This document shows, piece after piece, positions 60,274-64,000 of a stretch of DNA of 64,000 nt. The DNA lies in contig NZ_JAIUGV010000008.1 in the NCBI RefSeq assembly GCF_020164745.1, positions 62,001 to 126,000 of the forward strand, given 5' to 3'. The position numbers and the translations under genes were made by a program. This DNA is from Mesorhizobium sp. ES1-4. GTDB taxonomy: Bacteria > Pseudomonadota > Alphaproteobacteria > Rhizobiales > Rhizobiaceae. Within the stretch, counting starts at the first letter, position 1. Every line of letters starts with the position of its first letter. Below the pieces are notes generated by a model. It did no database searches, was not told the DNA's origin, and was given only the letters and a program-made list of their open reading frames with translations.

Positions 60274-60297
60274 GGTGGGCCATGATTTTGGCCCACC
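60274..60297. promoter_or_regulatory. Inverted repeat in the GNAT/M20 divergent gap
   Basis: GGTGGGCCA (60274-60282) and TGGCCCACC (60289-60297) are exact complements around a six-base spacer. No gene ends here, so a terminator role is unlikely; a regulator-binding dyad is more plausible. About 20 bases downstream, ATATGAGATATGAT (60326-60339) is an AT-rich patch likely to be the promoter region of the M20 operon. Confidence 0.45.
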
Positions 60298-60366
60298 TGT
60301 CTCCTTGCCTTTTCGGATAGTGGCATATGAGATATGATACACCATCCACGAAAAAGCAGAAATATC

Positions 60367-61668
60367 ATGCCTGAGCGAGTTGCGGACGAGGCCATTTTGA
60401 AGGCGGTCGACGACGTCTTCGACCGCCAGCTCGCCTTCCTGGCGGATCTCGTGCGCTTTCCCTCGCAGCGCGGCGAGGAACATGCCGCCCGGTCCTTCAT
60501 GGCGGCTGCGTATGAGGCCAATGGTTATGCGGTCGACATGTGGCGCGTCGATATCGATGCGATCCGCGACCTGCCTGGATTCTCACCCGTAGCGGTTTCC
60601 TACGATGACGCGTTCAACGTCGTCGCCACCCATACGCCGAAAAACGCCACCGGTCGCTCGCTGATCCTCAACGGCCATATCGACGTGGTGCCGACGGGAC
60701 CGCTCGACCGCTGGGTGCGAGAGCCCTACGACCCCGTCATCGAGGACGGCTGGATGCATGGCCGCGGCGCCGGCGACATGAAGGCCGGCCTTTCGGCCTG
60801 CCTCTATGCGCTGGTCGCCTTGCGCGGCCTCGGCTACCAGCCGGCCGCGAATGTATACCTGCAGTCGGTGGTCGAGGAAGAGTGCACCGGCAATGGCGCG
60901 CTTGCTTGCCTGCAACGCGGCTACTGTGCCGATGCCGCCTTCATTCCCGAGCCGCTGGAACCACGATTGATGCGCGCACAGGTCGGCCCGATCTGGTTCC
61001 GGGTCGAGGTCGACGGCGACCCGCAGCACGCGTCGGGCGCCTTCTCGGCCGGCGCCAATGCCATCGAAAAGGCCTTCCTCGTTATCCAGGCGCTGAAGCA
61101 GCTCGAAATCGTCTGGAACGCACGCAAGGTCGATGACAAGCATTTCTGCGATCACCCGCATCCCATCCGCTTCAACCTTGGCAAGATCGAGGGCGGCGAA
61201 TGGACGTCGAGCGTTCCGGCGCGTTGCGTCTTCGAGATGCGGGTCGCGACCTATCCCGGCCAGAAGCTGGAAGACGCCAGGACCGAGCTCGAGGCTTGCA
61301 TCGCCGATGCGGCGCGCGCCGATCCGTTCTTGGCCAATCGCCCGCCGAGGATGACCTATAACGGCTTCATGGCCGAGGGCTATGTGCTCGAAGGCGCCGA
61401 CGAGATGGAGGCCGTGCTGCGGCGTAGCCATACCGCCGTGTGGGGCGAGCCGCTGACGGAATATGTCACCTCGGCCACCACGGATGCGCGCTTCTTCGGC
61501 CTCTACGCCGACACGCCGGCGATCGTCTACGGCCCGATCTGCCGCATGCCGCACGGCTATGACGAGGCTGTCGATCTCGACTCCGTGCGCAAGGTCACCC
61601 AGACCATTGCGCTCTTCATCGCCGAATGGTGCGGTCTCGAACCCATCGAGCCCGAGGCCAGGCCATGA
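60367..61668 (+). CDS. M20-family metallopeptidase/deacylase (ArgE/DapE type)
   Basis: The 433-aa cytosolic zinc amidohydrolase has the M20 ligands: His104 (NGHID), bridging Asp137 (GRGAGDMKAG) and Glu171 (VEEECTGNG). The inserted dimerisation domain is about 205-320 and the final His near 402 (RMPHGYDEAVD). It removes an acyl group from an N-acylated amine or amino acid. The start at 60367 has a weak ribosome binding site. Its stop overlaps the ATG of the kinase gene (ATGA), so the product is likely to be passed to the kinase. Confidence 0.85.
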   Translation: MPERVADEAILKAVDDVFDRQLAFLADLVRFPSQRGEEHAARSFMAAAYEANGYAVDMWRVDIDAIRDLPGFSPVAVSYDDAFNVVATHTPKNATGRSLILNGHIDVVPTGPLDRWVREPYDPVIEDGWMHGRGAGDMKAGLSACLYALVALRGLGYQPAANVYLQSVVEEECTGNGALACLQRGYCADAAFIPEPLEPRLMRAQVGPIWFRVEVDGDPQHASGAFSAGANAIEKAFLVIQALKQLEIVWNARKVDDKHFCDHPHPIRFNLGKIEGGEWTSSVPARCVFEMRVATYPGQKLEDARTELEACIADAARADPFLANRPPRMTYNGFMAEGYVLEGADEMEAVLRRSHTAVWGEPLTEYVTSATTDARFFGLYADTPAIVYGPICRMPHGYDEAVDLDSVRKVTQTIALFIAEWCGLEPIEPEARP

Positions 61669-62723
61669 ACGCGGGCCTGTCGGATGCCTTCGGCGAAACG
61701 CTCGCCGAGGATGCGCCGGATGTTTCGATCACGGACGCATTGGCTCTGTTGCGCCAGCACTACGGGCTCACCGGAACGGTGCGCCCGCTGCCGGGCGAAC
61801 GCGACCACAATTTCCACATCCAGACAGAAGGCGAGGGCGAGTTCGTCCTGAAGGTCTCGCATCCGGCGGAAGAGGCCGGCTTCACCGATTTCCAGAACAA
61901 GGCGCTCGACCATATCCTGGCGGTCGACCCGGCCATGCCGGTTCCCTCGGTGCGCAAGAGCCTCGAAGGCGAAGCGCAGTTTATGGCCAGCGTCGACGGA
62001 TCGGCGCCGCGCATCGTCCGGCTGGTCACCTATCTGCCCGGCCAGTTGCTGTCTCGCACCCCGACATCGGCGGCGCAGGACCGCAATCTCGGCATCTTCC
62101 TCGCCCGGCTTGGGCGGGCACTGCGCGGCTTCTTCCATCCGGCCGCCGGCGGCGACCTTTTGTGGGACATCCGAAAGGTCGCCAAGACGCGGCCAATGCT
62201 GGCTCACATCGCCGATATCCGTCACCGGGCGATGGTCGAGCGCGTCATCGACGCCTTCGAGCGACATGCCGCGCCTGTGATTCCCGGGCTGCGCGCGCAG
62301 ATCGTCCACAACGACATGAATTCCTACAATGTGGTTATGGACGGCTCGCGGCCGGAAGTGGTCAGCGGCATCCTCGATTTCGGCGACATGATCCACTCGC
62401 CGCTGATCTGCGATCTCGCCATCGGGGCCGTCTATCGCTGGCCGGCTGAAGGTCATCCGCTGGCGCCCGCGGCACGCTTTGTCGCCGGCTATCAATCGGT
62501 ACAGCCGCTGGAGAGCGAAGAGCTGGGCATCCTCTTCCACCTCATTCGTGCCCGGCTTGCTCTCATCGCCAACATCGCCAGCTGGCAGGCGCAACGGTTC
62601 CCGGCCAAACGCGACTATGTCCTGCGCCTCATCACCGAGGTCTGGGCCTCGCTGGAACGGCTGGACGAACTGTCGTCCGCGGATGCCCGCCGCTATTTTC
62701 TCGATCATTCCAATCCGGAGTAG
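61665..62723 (+). CDS. APH-family small-molecule kinase
   Basis: A 352-aa aminoglycoside-phosphotransferase-fold kinase with the catalytic loop VHNDMNSYN (His215, Asp217) and the metal motif LDFGD (Asp238). Members in this setting include homoserine-type and hydroxylysine-type kinases that phosphorylate an amino alcohol. It overlaps the M20 gene by four bases and abuts the following PLP gene with no gap, so all three are translated together. The pairing with a phospho-lyase-type PLP enzyme suggests that the phosphate is added only to be eliminated. Confidence 0.82.
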   Translation: MNAGLSDAFGETLAEDAPDVSITDALALLRQHYGLTGTVRPLPGERDHNFHIQTEGEGEFVLKVSHPAEEAGFTDFQNKALDHILAVDPAMPVPSVRKSLEGEAQFMASVDGSAPRIVRLVTYLPGQLLSRTPTSAAQDRNLGIFLARLGRALRGFFHPAAGGDLLWDIRKVAKTRPMLAHIADIRHRAMVERVIDAFERHAAPVIPGLRAQIVHNDMNSYNVVMDGSRPEVVSGILDFGDMIHSPLICDLAIGAVYRWPAEGHPLAPAARFVAGYQSVQPLESEELGILFHLIRARLALIANIASWQAQRFPAKRDYVLRLITEVWASLERLDELSSADARRYFLDHSNPE

Positions 62724-64000
62724 ATGCTCGTGTCCCAGTCCTCGCCCGCAAGTGCCTCCGCCGATGCCGAGCGCGCGCTGCTCGAACGCCGCGCCAGGCT
62801 GCTTGGGCCGACCTATCGCGCCTTCTACCGCAACCCGATCCATCTGGTGCGTGGCAGCGGTGTCTGGCTCTACGACGCCCATGGTCGCAAATTCCTCGAT
62901 GCCTACAACAACGTCGCCTCGGTTGGACACTGCCATCCGCGCGTCGTCGAGGCCTTGTCGGGGCAGGCCGCAACGCTCAACACCCACACGCGCTATCTCA
63001 GCGAGATCATCCTCGACTACGCGGAAAAGCTGCTCGGCACGCTTCCGCCCCATCTCGGCCATGCCATGTTCACCTGCACCGGCAGCGAGGCCAACGACCT
63101 CGCCATCCGCATCGCCCAGCATTCGAGCGGCGGCACCGGCGTCATCGTCACCGACTTCGCCTATCATGGCGCCACCATCGCGACAGCACAGCTCTCGCCG
63201 GCGGCGGTCGGAGCCAAAGGCGTGCCCGCGCAGCATCGTACCGTGGCAGCGCCGGACACGTTCCGCGACCATGGCCACGCCGCGCGTGATTTCGCCGGAA
63301 ATATCGCCGCCGCCATCGAGGACATGCGCGCGCAAAACATCCGCCCGGCGGCGCTGCTGCTCGACTCCGCCTTTTCCAGCGACGGCATTTTCTTCCCCGA
63401 TGCTTCTGTCATGCGCGAGGCGGCGGATCACGTCAGGAAGGCCGGCGCCATCGTCATCGCCGACGAGGTCCAGTCCGGCTTCGGCCGGCTCGGCCAGGGC
63501 ATGTGGGGCTTCGCCAACTATGGCCTCGAGCCTGACATCGTCACCATGGGCAAACCGATCGGCGACGGACATCCGATGGGCGCGGTGATCGTGCGACCCC
63601 AACTGGTGAGCTCGTTCGGTTCGAACACCGGCTATTTCAACACGTTCGGAGGCAATCCGGTCACCGCCGCCGTCGGCATCGCCGTCCTCGAGGTGATCGA
63701 AGGCGAGGGGCTGATCGAGAATGCACGGATGGTTGGCGTCTATACACGCGACTTGCTCGATTCCTTGCAAGGCCGCCACAGCATGGTCGCCAACGTCAGG
63801 CACAACGGCCTCTATTTCGGCGTCGAGTTGACGGCGGAGGGCGATCAGGCGTTGGCCGCTGCCAAGACCTCATCCGTCGTCGAAACCATGCGCGAGGACG
63901 GCGTGCTGATCTCGTCCTGCGGTCCGCGCGGCAATGTGCTGAAGATCAGGCCGCCGCTGCCCTTTTCCAGGGACAATGCCGAGCAACTGGCCGAGACGCT
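62724..64000 (+). CDS. Class III PLP enzyme of the amino-alcohol phospho-lyase type, 3' end outside window
   Basis: Starts with ATG directly after the kinase stop and stays open for 425 codons to the window edge. Fold-type I class III features: TGSEANDLA near 119-127, Asp247 (ADEVQSG) and PLP Lys277 in TMGKPIGDGHP. The NNVASVGHCHP motif (about 62-72), THTRYLSE (about 87-94) and MGKPxGxGHP closely resemble ethanolamine-phosphate and phosphohydroxylysine phospho-lyases (AGXT2L). Expected reaction: elimination of phosphate and ammonia from a phosphorylated amino alcohol. An ordinary transaminase is possible. The kinase next door supports the lyase reading. Confidence 0.78.
   Translation, partial: MLVSQSSPASASADAERALLERRARLLGPTYRAFYRNPIHLVRGSGVWLYDAHGRKFLDAYNNVASVGHCHPRVVEALSGQAATLNTHTRYLSEIILDYAEKLLGTLPPHLGHAMFTCTGSEANDLAIRIAQHSSGGTGVIVTDFAYHGATIATAQLSPAAVGAKGVPAQHRTVAAPDTFRDHGHAARDFAGNIAAAIEDMRAQNIRPAALLLDSAFSSDGIFFPDASVMREAADHVRKAGAIVIADEVQSGFGRLGQGMWGFANYGLEPDIVTMGKPIGDGHPMGAVIVRPQLVSSFGSNTGYFNTFGGNPVTAAVGIAVLEVIEGEGLIENARMVGVYTRDLLDSLQGRHSMVANVRHNGLYFGVELTAEGDQALAAAKTSSVVETMREDGVLISSCGPRGNVLKIRPPLPFSRDNAEQLAET

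Noticed and set aside
61557..63803. 748-codon open frame on the minus strand
   Set aside because: It lies antisense across three coupled genes with clear catalytic motifs. High GC in third positions creates such shadows, and its translation has no recognisable domain.

Overview
The window is GC-rich, gene-dense DNA from an alphaproteobacterium, most likely a Mesorhizobium-type member of the Rhizobiales. That assignment is an inference from gene content. It carries an ehuABCD-eutABCDE hydroxyectoine locus and a phnWAY phosphonate locus with active-site residue numbers identical to those I recall for Sinorhizobium meliloti PhnA and PhnY. It also has many ABC uptake operons and dispersed rhizobial-type palindromic repeats. 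I saw no rRNA, tRNA, CRISPR array, insertion sequence or prophage gene. Most of the window is accessory catabolism: import a small organic nutrient, then break it down.

Layout. 1-6.5 kb: two small hydrophilic proteins, S-formylglutathione hydrolase, a DHA2-type exporter, a decayed FAD-oxidase tail, a 2-hydroxyacid dehydrogenase, and a histidine-ammonia-lyase-fold protein that lacks the Ala-Ser-Gly triad from which the MIO cofactor forms. 6.6-21.2 kb: an alcohol dehydrogenase and then a complete ectoine/5-hydroxyectoine locus. Transaminase, dehydrogenase and AsnC regulator run leftward; EnuR, EhuABCD and EutABCDE run rightward. Ectoine is imported, hydroxyectoine is converted to ectoine (EutABC), the ring is opened (EutD) and deacetylated (EutE), and 2,4-diaminobutyrate is taken to aspartate by the two leftward enzymes. 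21.4-26.1 kb: an acyltransferase, then a DeoR regulator and a dimethylglycine-dehydrogenase-like flavoprotein separated by three 10-bp iterons.

26.1-38.0 kb: a 2-aminoethylphosphonate locus. A LysR regulator diverges from phnW, phnA, phnY, a probable (R)-1-hydroxy-2-aminoethylphosphonate ammonia-lyase (pbfA type) and a coupled 2-hydroxyacid dehydrogenase, followed by a four-gene phosphonate ABC transporter. The two rightward promoters share a GATTTTAC...ATCG sequence.

38.0-56.0 kb: two leftward sugar-uptake operons flank an IclR regulator and a sugar-lactonase. The first combines a MalEFGK-type transporter with mandelate-racemase-family, rhamnose-mutarotase-family, Gfo/Idh/MocA and MaoC proteins. 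The second combines an Rbs-type transporter, whose ATPase is split into two genes, with a substrate-binding-like protein without signal peptide, a family III CoA-transferase and a second MaoC protein that appears to lack the catalytic His. Sugar uptake operons that each end in, or begin with, a CoA-type enzyme are the best candidate for an undescribed pathway here.

56-64 kb: a Tim44-domain membrane protein, a zinc-ribbon protein, an acetolactate-synthase-like enzyme, a GNAT acetyltransferase, and a tightly coupled operon of M20 deacylase, APH-type kinase and a class III PLP enzyme of the phospho-lyase type that runs off the window.

Three of the ABC operons carry a perfect GC-rich hairpin directly after the binding-protein gene and before a weakly initiated next gene.
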